This document shows, piece by piece, positions 46,201 through 53,957 of a DNA stretch of 64,000 bases. The notes under the pieces are model-generated. The model was given only the letters and a program-made list of their open reading frames with translations. It was not told the DNA's origin and searched no databases. Within the stretch, counting starts at the first letter, position 1, and each line of letters starts with the position of its first letter. The stretch lies in contig NZ_JBBCAS010000008.1 of assembly GCF_037203765.1 (NCBI RefSeq), positions 62,001-126,000 of the forward strand, in the 5' to 3' direction. A program made the position numbers and the translations under genes. This stretch comes from Sediminicola sp037203765 (GTDB taxonomy: Bacteria; Bacteroidota; Bacteroidia; Flavobacteriales; Flavobacteriaceae).

Positions 46201-47106
46201 ACCGGAAGGTGTAATTCCTTTCAATACCCAGTTTCCATTGGAATCTCTTGACGTATCAAAAATTCTTGTTCCCGCATAGCGGGTATCCCCACTGGCAGCC
46301 ACATAAGGCATTGGCCCATAAACTGCTTTTTTCGCTGGCTTAATTTCTTTTTTGATATCTTCTTTGGTATGACTGCCGTCGGCATGTTTTATGATAGCAT
46401 CCAACAGCAATACCTGTCCTGAAGCTGCATCCACATAAATATCTGCACGTGACAATGGCTCAGCTGCGTAGATATTAAATTTGTATGCTAAAGAAAGATC
46501 TACGACATCCGTTAAATAATTATCAACGAATACCAACTCTCCTTTTGGGTACACTTCATTATATGCTGCGGTAATCTCTGGGGAATTTCCCAAGCTCTGG
46601 ATATAATCCCAAGCATAGGTTGTTGCTCCTACATGGTCCAACGCCTTTTGAAGGGCTGCACTTTCCGATAAGGAAGGTGTAGACGTTATGGAAGCTGGTA
46701 AACTATAGTACTCTGCGGTGAAACCAAAAACAATTCCCTTTTTGGACATTGCCTTAAAAACACCATGCTCTACTTTAATACCATTGGTGTACTGCTGGAA
46801 CTTGTCCACTTGCACACCATTGGAAGTTGTGGTAGCTGTAATCTCAAATGTGGTTTCCTGTCCCATTCCAAGAACGGAACGAAGAAAAGCTGGGGTGTTA
46901 CCAAGAGAAAGAGTCTCACCCTTGCTATTTAACTTAATTAAAGATGGAGTCCCACGATTAGGCTCCATGGTGAATTCTGTTACCCGCGAATCTTGGGACA
47001 GATTGGCAGAGATATCCTGGGCGGATGTCTGCGCATTCAACATAAATAATCCTTGAAAGCAGAATGCCGCTCCAAGGATTATTTTTTTTGGTAATGGTTT
47101 GATCAT
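43270..47106 (-). CDS. T9SS-secreted M4-family (thermolysin-like) metallopeptidase
   Basis: This 1278-residue exported protease has a signal peptide (about 1-26, ending LNAQ), an FTP/PepSY-like inhibitory propeptide (about 60-240), and a catalytic domain with HEIGHGVCEFTADL (zinc His461, His465) and GAMNEGFSD (third ligand Glu about 485), plus NQCGVHTNSGVLNKW. A Calx-beta-like domain (about 690-790, VDPSATINLSTAGSTATLGQDF) follows, then a MAM/jelly-roll-like region with VSFDWEAGGE. Near 1150-1200 come a TDP/PTDP repeat linker and a Cys/His-rich segment. The protein ends in a T9SS type A sorting domain (FFTVFPNPAVTTINI to GEIFELKFLKQ). It is predicted to be cell-surface or released and to digest proteins. 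Confidence 0.94.
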   Translation of the reverse strand: MIKPLPKKIILGAAFCFQGLFMLNAQTSAQDISANLSQDSRVTEFTMEPNRGTPSLIKLNSKGETLSLGNTPAFLRSVLGMGQETTFEITATTTSNGVQVDKFQQYTNGIKVEHGVFKAMSKKGIVFGFTAEYYSLPASITSTPSLSESAALQKALDHVGATTYAWDYIQSLGNSPEITAAYNEVYPKGELVFVDNYLTDVVDLSLAYKFNIYAAEPLSRADIYVDAASGQVLLLDAIIKHADGSHTKEDIKKEIKPAKKAVYGPMPYVAASGDTRYAGTRIFDTSRDSNGNWVLKGITPSGIVNETLSYEGLGGLPINTPLSQFAVPIIDGDGDLLNPETADNNWTAAEHRKDDFSMPYGPVVPSDGVPSVGHNEAHNDDVALDAHWGAEVVLDYWKNVHNRSSYDDKGTKVTNYVHYGDAYDNAFWNGTAMTYGDGSYQGGQYPDGSFAPLTSMDVCAHEIGHGVCEFTADLVYQRESGAMNEGFSDIWAAAVEAYVLSQIDGTLNYDPWGIGEQIDERDGGLQPGEAGSRALRWMDNPKSAGDPDSYGGQNWINPECGTPTLANDQCGVHTNSGVLNKWYYLLVTGSGKSFSPGFNKPSADDQITDAGNQYSVQGIGFDAASKIAYMGETMLSPNAKFIEMRAASILAAQILYGPGSNEEVQTTNAWHGVDIGDAYNTGDPNTIAFNESNVQIFSESNAINGCDDANIFQVFFTGVDVDPSATINLSTAGSTATLGQDFSLSTSSLTFSGSEIKSLNITVFDDAVVENVETIVLSFNFNGTFHKQEFSIADNDFAPRTGNDRFDLMATETFSVDGIPAGWSVISLSDGNNVWKVNGDATAAGRAYISDGITDLPIYDTNSTSNTILRSPMINAGAANDVTVSFDWEAGGELEEPLGATIFDYGEFMYSLDGSNYVSVEQYAGSGPLGAVTESGSYTGIINALDGKPFFLAWRWFNDTNAGTAFSFAIDNVKVTANPAGIETQKGESATTKVFKGNTIFFMSNSDNALIAKIENASEDLGCVTMSVIDEGTSFRIFSNINTARPSKAFSIAVANENATYDVTMYFTDAELNAFDDSINFVPLMVSSNNMDDATEDPNNIQYNGTLTDVNVADGFRAYTATFKGSGSMSIVQEFNYTPVEPTESTDPTVPTDPTDPTNPTDPTDPEDCSCGDDDVKHGGKHSCDHKNSKHYVKGSKGNLGFFTVFPNPAVTTINIDTDANILAVTVIDLMGVVVKSKESVLPTNAVQLDVAGLNSGLFVMKVITDNGEIFELKFLKQ
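43610..43672 (-). repeat. 9-bp tandem repeat encoding a PTD linker
   Basis: Seven near-identical 9-base units (on the plus strand GGATCTGTA and variants) encode a Pro-Thr-Asp-rich linker in the M4 peptidase. Such runs can change length by slippage without breaking the frame. Confidence 0.85.
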
Positions 47107-48002
47107 GTGTTAATGAATTAATTGGTTAATAAAATTTGTGGTTTTTTCGTACGTGTTTTGTAGGTGTCTTAATAATTATTTGTTAAATTTTAAATTCTGC
47201 CAAATATATTTAAAAATCTACTACAACGTTATAGTTGTAAAAATATTCGATGAAATGCATTTTTCATCGCTTTCAATAATCATAATCTATTTTGTTTATT
47301 TTAGTATAGATATTATTGATGATTCTCTATACGTACGAGGAAGTAGATTGGAGGGTTCAGTTTTTTTTGATTTTTTTTTAAAATTTTTAATTTTCAAATA
47401 AATAATCAAGTCCTCCATATAAATAATTTGCTTTAACTGGCTTTATAAAAGCCTTTTTATGATAATAAATGTTTCAACCAAAAGTTGAACAAAATGATTG
47501 AATTAAAAAGAAACCATTAATGTTCCAATGAAATGTTAAATGGTTTTTTATCCAAAACCTTAATTTTTTATCAATTCCATTTTCAATCGGCCGCAAGATA
47601 TTTTTTAATCCCAGTTTATCGATAGACTAATCGATTTATTCGATGAACTACACATATTTGTAAATCATGTTCTACGAAAACGATATAGTTCATCCCGATT
47701 TTAGTAATATTTCTGCGGTGCTTTACTGATTCTTGTTTTGAAAATATCCATATCCAACCAGGAAATATTAAAAATTTATTCTTTTTAGATGCTCATATTG
47801 CATATTTGGATATAGAACAATTGATTGCAAATAAACCCTACCATTACTTTGAAATAAATCTTTTGTTTAACTCTTAGCACTTAATTTGAATGCAATATTT
47901 TCCTTTTGTAATTCAATTGAGCCCTTATTTTCCGCAATTCGGAAACCTTTTTGATACTTTGACAGATTAAATGACCAACTTACAGTGAACAAACCATTTA
48001 TA
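47107..48002. other. Long AT-rich intergenic region
   Basis: About 900 bases hold no gene I can support; an 87-codon frame at 47138 has low-complexity, implausible composition. Two hairpins lie side by side: TACAAC/GTTGTA at 47222-47239 and CGATGAAA/TTTCATCG at 47248-47269. A terminator-like hairpin is at 47439-47458. ATTCGATGAA occurs at 47245-47254 and again at 47638-47647, and ATCGAT at 47618 and 47630. The region probably carries the upstream control of the M4 gene (minus) and of the gene at 48003 (plus). Confidence 0.5.
47439..47458 (+). terminator. Orphan terminator-like hairpin
   Basis: GGCTTT-ATA-AAAGCC is followed by TTTTTAT. No plus-strand gene ends upstream of it, so it either closes an unseen small RNA or is chance. 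Confidence 0.4.
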
Positions 48003-48635
48003 ATGAAAATTTTAATCGTAGGGGGAACAGGTAAAACAGGCCAGCATTTGATTACCCAAGGTTTAGAAGCAGGGCACTATATCACTGTATTGGCCCGTAA
48101 CCCTGTTAAATTGAAAATAGAGCACCACAACCTTAAGGTAGTGCAAGGAAATATTCTTCAAATAAAGGACATAGAAAACGCCGTAAGGGGACAAGATGCA
48201 GTCTTATCTGCCTTGGGCCATAAACGATTTTTAATTCCAACCACTATCCTATCAAAAGGAACGGCCAATCTAATCAACACCATGGAAGAACAGCATGTAA
48301 AGCGTCTGGTCTGTATAACCTCCCTGGGCATCAATGATAGCAGGTTTAAACTTGGGCTCTATTATACGCTATTTGTAGTTCCTGTAATCCTCTTCTTTTA
48401 TTTCAGGGATAAGGCCAAGCAAGAACGACTGATCATGAACAGTGCCTTGGATTGGACCATCGTAAGGCCTGCCCAACTGACCAATGGAAAAAAACGTGAA
48501 AAATATAAACATGGCTATAATTTGGGCAGTTTTATACGCACTAAAATGATCTCTAGATCCGATGTCGCCCACTTTATGCTACAACAACTCACCGACAAAC
48601 ACTATCTACATAAAGCGGTTGGCATACACTATTAA
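48003..48635 (+). CDS. NAD(P)-binding SDR-like protein (NmrA/atypical SDR)
   Basis: This 210-residue protein starts at ATG 48003, directly before the Rossmann strand KILIVGGTGKTGQHLITQGL (GxxGxxG motif); a GTG six codons earlier is less likely. VLARNP, the ALSALGH segment and DWTIVRPAQLTNG match atypical short-chain dehydrogenases of the NAD(P)H-binding/NmrA group (YwnB-like). A hydrophobic stretch LYYTLFVVPVILFFYF near residue 120 may touch the membrane. The reaction is unknown; many such proteins act as redox sensors or flavin reductases. Confidence 0.85.
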   Translation: MKILIVGGTGKTGQHLITQGLEAGHYITVLARNPVKLKIEHHNLKVVQGNILQIKDIENAVRGQDAVLSALGHKRFLIPTTILSKGTANLINTMEEQHVKRLVCITSLGINDSRFKLGLYYTLFVVPVILFFYFRDKAKQERLIMNSALDWTIVRPAQLTNGKKREKYKHGYNLGSFIRTKMISRSDVAHFMLQQLTDKHYLHKAVGIHY

Positions 48636-48810
48636 AGCATATGTATTGGTCCCCATACCAAAAATACCCATTGAAACACAATAGGCTCATGGGCAATACC
48701 AATTGTCCCCAAAGATTTTGTGATTGAGTCAACCCTTCGACTTATTTTACCGTAAATTCGAATATCATATGGGAGAAGTTCCCTATTATCGAAAACATTA
48801 AGAGGGTATT

Positions 48811-50121
48811 ATGAAACGATTGTACTTTATATGGGATGAATTGATCGCTAGCTTTTGGTTTATTCCTATTCTGATCATTATGGTTTCAATTGGTGCGGCC
48901 ATAGGGCTACTTTATTTGGACAATCTTATTGATTATAAGCCCTCAGGAGGATTTGAATTGATATTTACAGGTAGTGTAGATTCTGCAAGAGCTGTACTTT
49001 CTACCATTTCTGGTGCCATGATAGGTGTTGCTGGAACGGTATTTTCCATCACCCTGGTAGCGTTGACCCTCGCTTCTTCCCAATTTGGTTCACGTCTTTT
49101 GCAAAATTTTATGCACGAGCGAATCAACCAGATTGTTTTGGGAACCTATATTTCAACCTATGTATATTGTCTTATTATTCTTAATTCTGTCAAATCCACG
49201 GACCAGCTATCTTTTATACCCTCATTTTCTGTATTGTTTTCCATTATAGCTGCCATTGCCAATATCATTTTATTGATCATATTTATTCATCACATTGCGG
49301 TAAGTATTCAGGCAGACAAGGTTATTGCCGATATTTCTGGCACTCTTTCCAAAAACCTCAAAGTATTGTTTCCGGAAGAATTGGGGAGCGGACCTGAGGA
49401 ACATGCCATCCCCAATGTCATTAAAATAAAGGAAACCTACCCGTTCAAGAATAACATTGTATCCCCAAAAAGTGGCTATGTTCTTTACATGGACAATGAG
49501 ATGATAGCAGAATTGGCATTAAAGCACAATCTTTTACTTGTCCTGCACAAAAGGCCAGGGAATTATTTGGTAGAGGGAATGGAAATTGGGGAGGTGTACT
49601 CCCATGAGGAATATACGGACGAACAGGCCTTAAAATTCCAAGACGTTTTTATCATTGGAAAATCACGGACCACTCAGCAGGATTCCGAATTCTCAATTCA
49701 CCAAATGGTGGAAATTGCCGGCAGAGCGCTATCCCCAGGGGTCAATGACCCTTATACCGCCATCGCTTGCATAGATAATCTCACCTCCACCATGTGCTAT
49801 CTTACCAAGGTAAAATTTCCTTCACAATACCGTTTTGATGAGGAACAAAACCTGAGGGTCATTGCCAGTTGTCTTTCTTTTCAAGGTATGATGGACGTTG
49901 CCTTCAATCAAATACGACAATTTGCCAGCGGGAGTCCCTCTGTGGTGATCAGATTGATGGAAGCGTTTATAACGATAAATAAGTTCACCAAAAATCAAGA
50001 ACAGAAAAAAGCCGTTCACAAACATGCCAAAATGGTATTGCGGATGGCAGAGGAATCCTTCGGTGAAAAAAATGACCTCAAAGATTTAAGGGAACGTAGC
50101 CGTTTAATTATAGGTGAGTAA
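48811..50121 (+). CDS. DUF2254 membrane protein
   Basis: This 436-residue protein has four N-terminal membrane helices: about residues 15-37, 62-88, 105-125 and 135-160. A soluble C-terminal half carries GYVLYMDNEMIAELALKHNLLLVLHKRPGNYLVEGM and DQALKFQDVFIIGKSRTTQQDSEFSIHQMVEIAGRALSPGVNDPYTA, typical of DUF2254. Function is unknown. The conserved ALSPGVNDPYTA motif lies in the cytosolic part. It may be cotranscribed with the coiled-coil protein about 100 bases downstream. Confidence 0.88.
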   Translation: MKRLYFIWDELIASFWFIPILIIMVSIGAAIGLLYLDNLIDYKPSGGFELIFTGSVDSARAVLSTISGAMIGVAGTVFSITLVALTLASSQFGSRLLQNFMHERINQIVLGTYISTYVYCLIILNSVKSTDQLSFIPSFSVLFSIIAAIANIILLIIFIHHIAVSIQADKVIADISGTLSKNLKVLFPEELGSGPEEHAIPNVIKIKETYPFKNNIVSPKSGYVLYMDNEMIAELALKHNLLLVLHKRPGNYLVEGMEIGEVYSHEEYTDEQALKFQDVFIIGKSRTTQQDSEFSIHQMVEIAGRALSPGVNDPYTAIACIDNLTSTMCYLTKVKFPSQYRFDEEQNLRVIASCLSFQGMMDVAFNQIRQFASGSPSVVIRLMEAFITINKFTKNQEQKKAVHKHAKMVLRMAEESFGEKNDLKDLRERSRLIIGE

Positions 50122-50225
50122 GTATTAGCCCGGTTCTTCGACCTAAAGTATTGGGGTTATACCTTATGCCAATCTTATTTGGTGAATCCCTAAACATAGT
50201 AACTTACTAATTAAACTCGTTAGAA

Positions 50226-50924
50226 ATGAAATTTAAAAGAATAGGAAATTTATACATGGCCTTTCTTGGTCTTATGACCGTAAGCGGCTTAACCGCACAG
50301 ACCATTGAACCACAGGATGGGACCATAACCCATAATGACAAATTAAGACCGTGTATCGCTGTAAGCCTTGACCCAAAACCGGACGAACTCAAGGAGGCGT
50401 GGAGGGACTATCTCGATGATAATTATGATTTTAAACTAAAAGGGATCGGCTTCCTTCAAAACAAAGATCTGTTGTCAGCGGAAGAGGTAACCATCAATAA
50501 GATATCTCCCGATAAAATGGAATTTTACACCCATATCGTGGCGAACGAACTTGGGTCCGAAATGAAGGTTTTTGCCGTCCTTGGAGAAGAAAATTATATC
50601 GGCAGGGAAAATATGCGAAAGCAGTACAAGGCCCTAAATGGTATCGTCCAAAATTTCTTGAAGGAATACCTTCCTGTCTATTATCGTGAGATGTTGGAGG
50701 ACACTACCAAAAACTTCGAGGATCTAACAAAAGATATTGAAGATCTGAATGAGGAAATAGTGGATGATACTGAAAGGATTGAAAAATTAAAAAAAGAAAT
50801 TGAGGATCTGAACGACGATATTGAATCCAACAAGGAAACTCTTGAAAAAACAAAGGAAACCCTTACGGTAACCGAAAAAAGATTGGCGAGAATAAAAGCC
50901 CAATCTTTGATCTACAATAAATAA
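50226..50924 (+). CDS. Exported coiled-coil protein of unknown function
   Basis: This protein is not recognised. It has 232 residues with a signal peptide (about 1-23, ending GLTAQ). A compact N-terminal part (about 40-150) has alternating helices and strands, with SLDPKPDELKEAWRDYLDDNYDFKLKG. The last 75 residues (from about 155) are a strongly acidic heptad-rich coiled coil with repeated DLTKDIEDLNEEI/EIEDLNDDI units. Similar flavobacterial proteins are annotated only as hypothetical. A scaffold or envelope spacer role is possible. It is closed by a terminator. Confidence 0.8.
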   Translation: MKFKRIGNLYMAFLGLMTVSGLTAQTIEPQDGTITHNDKLRPCIAVSLDPKPDELKEAWRDYLDDNYDFKLKGIGFLQNKDLLSAEEVTINKISPDKMEFYTHIVANELGSEMKVFAVLGEENYIGRENMRKQYKALNGIVQNFLKEYLPVYYREMLEDTTKNFEDLTKDIEDLNEEIVDDTERIEKLKKEIEDLNDDIESNKETLEKTKETLTVTEKRLARIKAQSLIYNK

Positions 50925-50941
50925 TTTATATTCCAGTAGCG

Positions 50942-50981
50942 CTCCCATGTTCAAAGCAGATCATGGGAGTTTTGTTTTTTC
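50942..50981 (+). terminator. Terminator after the coiled-coil protein
   Basis: The stem CTCCCATG/CATGGGAG has a 12-base loop and is followed by TTTTGTTTTTT. Confidence 0.85.
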
Positions 50982-51120
50982 CTCCCAAACTTTCCTATAT
51001 TTAGTGGGTACAAAACCATAAAAAATGCATCCTTTTCACTTATTGGAAGTCGAGATCATCCCTCTTGGTAAAGATAGCTTTTGAAAGAAAAAGCTCCCTA
51101 AGCCCCATAATCGTTGTAAA

Positions 51121-51146
51121 TGACATATAGGTGACATCTAAATGTC
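51121..51146. promoter_or_regulatory. TGACAT repeat cluster, candidate operator of the HTH gene
   Basis: TGACAT occurs at 51121-51126 and 51132-51137. The second copy is followed after four bases by the inverted half ATGTC (51142-51146), making GACAT-CTAA-ATGTC. The cluster lies about 25 bases before the -7 element of the HTH gene, a usual place for a repressor or activator site. Confidence 0.45.
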
Positions 51147-51170
51147 GTAACAAAGACCAAGTGGCAGCCA

Positions 51171-51178
51171 TAGTTTTG
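51171..51178 (+). promoter_or_regulatory. -7 promoter element of the HTH gene
   Basis: TAGTTTTG matches TAnnTTTG exactly, 22 bases before the ATG at 51201. Confidence 0.5.
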
Positions 51179-51200
51179 TATCAAACAGAAAATCTAAATT

Positions 51201-51377
51201 ATGGAAACTAGATCCATTGGATCAAATTTGATCTACCAACGTAAATTAAAAGGCTATTCACAGGAAGAACTGTCCGAGAAAACCCAGGTCACCATACGCA
51301 CCATTCAACGAATTGAAAAAGGAGATGTCAATCCACACCTCCAGACCGTTAAACTCTTGGCCTTTTATTGCCATTAG
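51201..51377 (+). pseudogene. Truncated XRE-family HTH regulator (separated from its DUF4870-like part)
   Basis: The 58-codon frame from ATG 51201 encodes a complete XRE helix-turn-helix: GSNLIYQRKLKGYSQEELSE, KTQVTIRTIQRIEKGDVNP, HLQTVKLLA. It then ends abruptly in FYCH and a TAG. In flavobacterial homologues this domain continues through a linker of about 35 residues into a membrane part containing IIPLGNILFPLILW. Here that membrane part begins in another frame at 51368, overlapping the HTH end by 10 bases. An internal deletion plus frameshift is the simplest reading. The HTH could still be made as a small DNA-binding protein. Confidence 0.75.
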
Positions 51378-52870
51378 GGAATATATTGTTCCCATTGTTC
51401 CTTTGGATTCACAAGCGGGAGGACAACGAATTGTACAATAGCCATGGTATCAAAATTGTGAATTTCCAAATTAGTATAACCATATTATATGTAATTTCAT
51501 TCATCTCACTTCTTACCATTGAAGGTTATGGTTTTCTTTTTTTTATTACCGTAATACCTGGAAGTATTGCCATTACCATGTTCAATATTTTCAAAGCGAT
51601 CAATTCACAGACCTGCTATTATCCTTTGGCATTTCCTTTCTTAAAGAGGAAAAAAGGAAAGGGAAAAACCAATGCCCTATTCCTTTTTTTCGGAATTGCA
51701 ATGCTCTTCTCCTACCCTATTGCAGCCCAATCCCCTACCATTGAACGATTGGATGGCTCAGCGGTATCCAAAGATTCATTGACCGCTAAAATTGAACAAT
51801 TGGTATCCGATGCTCAGGTCCATGGGTTGGCAATATCTGTTTTTGAGGATAATCAGATTACATTCCAAAAGACATTCGGATTTAAGAACTACCCGGCCCA
51901 TCAAGACCTGAAAATCCATACCAACATATATGGGGCTTCCTTGAGCAAGGCTGTTTTTGGAGTGTTGGCAATGAAATTGGTGGAGGAAGGGGTAATCGAT
52001 CTGGATACTCCTCTGGAATCCTATTTGCCCAAAAAAATCTACGAATATCAGCCATTGACCAGGTGGCATGATGACTTTTCTGAATTGAAGTACGACTCCC
52101 TTTACCACAAGATAACGGCCAGAATGTGCCTGAACCACACCTCGGGATTTCCAAATTGGAGATGGGATGAAGCTGATAAGAAACTGAAAGTACATATTGA
52201 ACCGGGGACTAAATTTAGCTATTCCGGTGAGGGAATGGTTTATTTACAGGTGGTACTTGAAAAGTTGACCGGTATGAATTTGGAGCAGTTGGCACAGGAA
52301 AAAATTTTCCGTCCCTTACAGATGTACAACTCCAGTTATGAATGGCAAGACCTTTTTTCCAAGGATTTTGCATTTGGACACAATTCGGAAGGGGAAGTGT
52401 ACCAAAAAGATATGGACAACGAACCTAGATCGGCCAGTACCTTGGAAACCACCCCATACGACTATAGTCTTTTTATGCAAGGTGTCCTGGAAGGCAAGAT
52501 CCTCAAAAAATCGTCCTATCAAGAACTGTTCAAGCCCCAATTACGGATTCGGAGTCTTACCCAATTCCCTCCCGGTTCAGAGCAAATATCCAAGGCCAAT
52601 GACGGCATTGAACTTAGCTATGCCCTGGGTTGGGGCGTATTTAAAACTCCCCATGGACACGCGGCATTTAAAGAGGGACATGGCAACGGGTTTCAACATT
52701 ACACCATCATTTTCCCAGAAACAAAAAAAGGCATCATGATCCTCAGCAATTCCGATAATGGGGAAAGTATTTTTAAGGAATTATTGGAGGTTGCCCTTAT
52801 GGATGTGTACACCCCTTGGGCATGGGAAAATTATATCCCGTATAACCTTACAGCAGTGAACGAGGACTGA
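51368..52870 (+). CDS. Serine hydrolase (beta-lactamase family) fused behind a DUF4870-like membrane fragment
   Basis: This 500-codon frame starts from a TTG. Residues 1-95 (PLGNILFPLFLWIHKRE, HGIKIVNFQISITILYVI) are the membrane half of an XRE/DUF4870-type protein. At residues 94-121 comes what looks like an intact signal peptide (RKKGKGKT, hydrophobic NALFLFFGIAMLF, SYPIAAQ) that lacks its own ATG. The rest is a class C beta-lactamase-like hydrolase with SLSK (Ser191, Lys194), FSYSGEG in the YxN place and a KEGHGNG motif. An internal ATG at 51578 or 51701 could start a shorter product. The hydrolase domain looks intact; its natural substrate is unknown, probably a peptide or ester. Confidence 0.8.
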   Translation: MPLGNILFPLFLWIHKREDNELYNSHGIKIVNFQISITILYVISFISLLTIEGYGFLFFITVIPGSIAITMFNIFKAINSQTCYYPLAFPFLKRKKGKGKTNALFLFFGIAMLFSYPIAAQSPTIERLDGSAVSKDSLTAKIEQLVSDAQVHGLAISVFEDNQITFQKTFGFKNYPAHQDLKIHTNIYGASLSKAVFGVLAMKLVEEGVIDLDTPLESYLPKKIYEYQPLTRWHDDFSELKYDSLYHKITARMCLNHTSGFPNWRWDEADKKLKVHIEPGTKFSYSGEGMVYLQVVLEKLTGMNLEQLAQEKIFRPLQMYNSSYEWQDLFSKDFAFGHNSEGEVYQKDMDNEPRSASTLETTPYDYSLFMQGVLEGKILKKSSYQELFKPQLRIRSLTQFPPGSEQISKANDGIELSYALGWGVFKTPHGHAAFKEGHGNGFQHYTIIFPETKKGIMILSNSDNGESIFKELLEVALMDVYTPWAWENYIPYNLTAVNED

Positions 52871-53072
52871 TCCCAGGTAATAGGAGGATCATCAACAGAA
52901 AACGAACTATTCATAAACCCATATTCACTCTCCAAGCTAGTGTTGGTGTTGGCTTGGAGAAAAAAAATGTAATTTAAATCGTATCTTTACGACCTATTGC
53001 TCCCAAGGTATCCACTAAACCTGCGTGTTTTCGTTTTTAGTTTTAAAACATCACCTTGGATCTTTAATCACA

Positions 53073-53840
53073 ATGTCCAAATTACCTAAAGAGCATCGAT
53101 TTCTAGATCTTTCAGACTACGGAAGACCTGTTGCGGTGATCATTGCCAAAGCCCTTCAAAACACCTCCTTTACCCCGGTACATGTTACCATAGGATTTAT
53201 CATCTCTGGGATCCTCGCTATTTTGTGTATGTACCACCAGTATTTTATAGCGACTGCTTTTTTTCTGATTTTGAAGTCGGTCTTGGATGCTGCGGATGGG
53301 GAACTTGCCCGAATAAAAAAGAAGCCTTCCTATACTGGTCGTTACCTGGATTCCGTTTCTGACATTATCCTGAACTTTTTTATACTATTGACCATCTGGC
53401 ACATTTCTGAAGGTAGTTTGCTGTATACATTATTGGCATTTGCCGGTCTTCAGCTGCAGGGTACCCTGTACAATTACTATTATGCAATATTGAGAAACCA
53501 AAATAATGGGGATACCACCAGTAGAATTTTTGAAAACAAGGTACCCGTGGCCCTAAGGGGTGAAAACCAGCGCAATGTCAATATCCTTTTTGCCTTATAT
53601 AAATTTTGTTATGGGATCTTTGATAAGATCATCTATTATTTGGATAAAAAAGCTCCAAAAGGTGATCATCTGCCAAATTGGTTTATGACAGCGGTGTCTA
53701 CATTTGGATTGGGATTTCAACTATTGATTATCAGCGTGATGTTGATCCTTGAATTAACAGCATATATTATTCCTTTTTTCATTGGATATTCCTTGTTTAT
53801 CCTTCTGTTTATTGAAATCCGAAAATTTATCAACCGTTAG
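53073..53840 (+). CDS. CDP-alcohol phosphatidyltransferase family protein
   Basis: This 255-residue inner-membrane enzyme starts at ATG 53073. The family motif DG-AR-G-D-D is complete: DAADGELARIKKKPSYTGRYLDSVSD (about residues 72-97), coordinating divalent metal for transfer of a phosphatidyl or phospho-alcohol group from a CDP-linked donor. About six membrane helices follow the usual topology. It is longer than PgsA or PssA, and the alcohol acceptor cannot be predicted. The gene is single. Confidence 0.9.
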   Translation: MSKLPKEHRFLDLSDYGRPVAVIIAKALQNTSFTPVHVTIGFIISGILAILCMYHQYFIATAFFLILKSVLDAADGELARIKKKPSYTGRYLDSVSDIILNFFILLTIWHISEGSLLYTLLAFAGLQLQGTLYNYYYAILRNQNNGDTTSRIFENKVPVALRGENQRNVNILFALYKFCYGIFDKIIYYLDKKAPKGDHLPNWFMTAVSTFGLGFQLLIISVMLILELTAYIIPFFIGYSLFILLFIEIRKFINR

Positions 53841-53957
53841 CTCCGCACTATCTATTGCTTGCATAAATACCATCATTCTGCCAAGAATTCTTGTGGCTCT
53901 TAGGAATATGTCCTAAAAAATATCGGTCTTCAATTAATTTGAATTATTTTTAGAAGC

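Noticed and set aside
47138..47401. 87-codon plus-strand frame in the AT-rich gap
   Set aside because: The composition is almost all Phe, Ile, Leu, Tyr and Lys from AT-rich DNA. It has no motif and overlaps the leader of the M4 gene.
52929..52960. Hairpin CTCCAAGC/GCTTGGAG upstream of the phosphatidyltransferase
   Set aside because: It is followed by an A run, not T, on the plus strand, and no minus-strand gene needs it, so it is not supported as a terminator.
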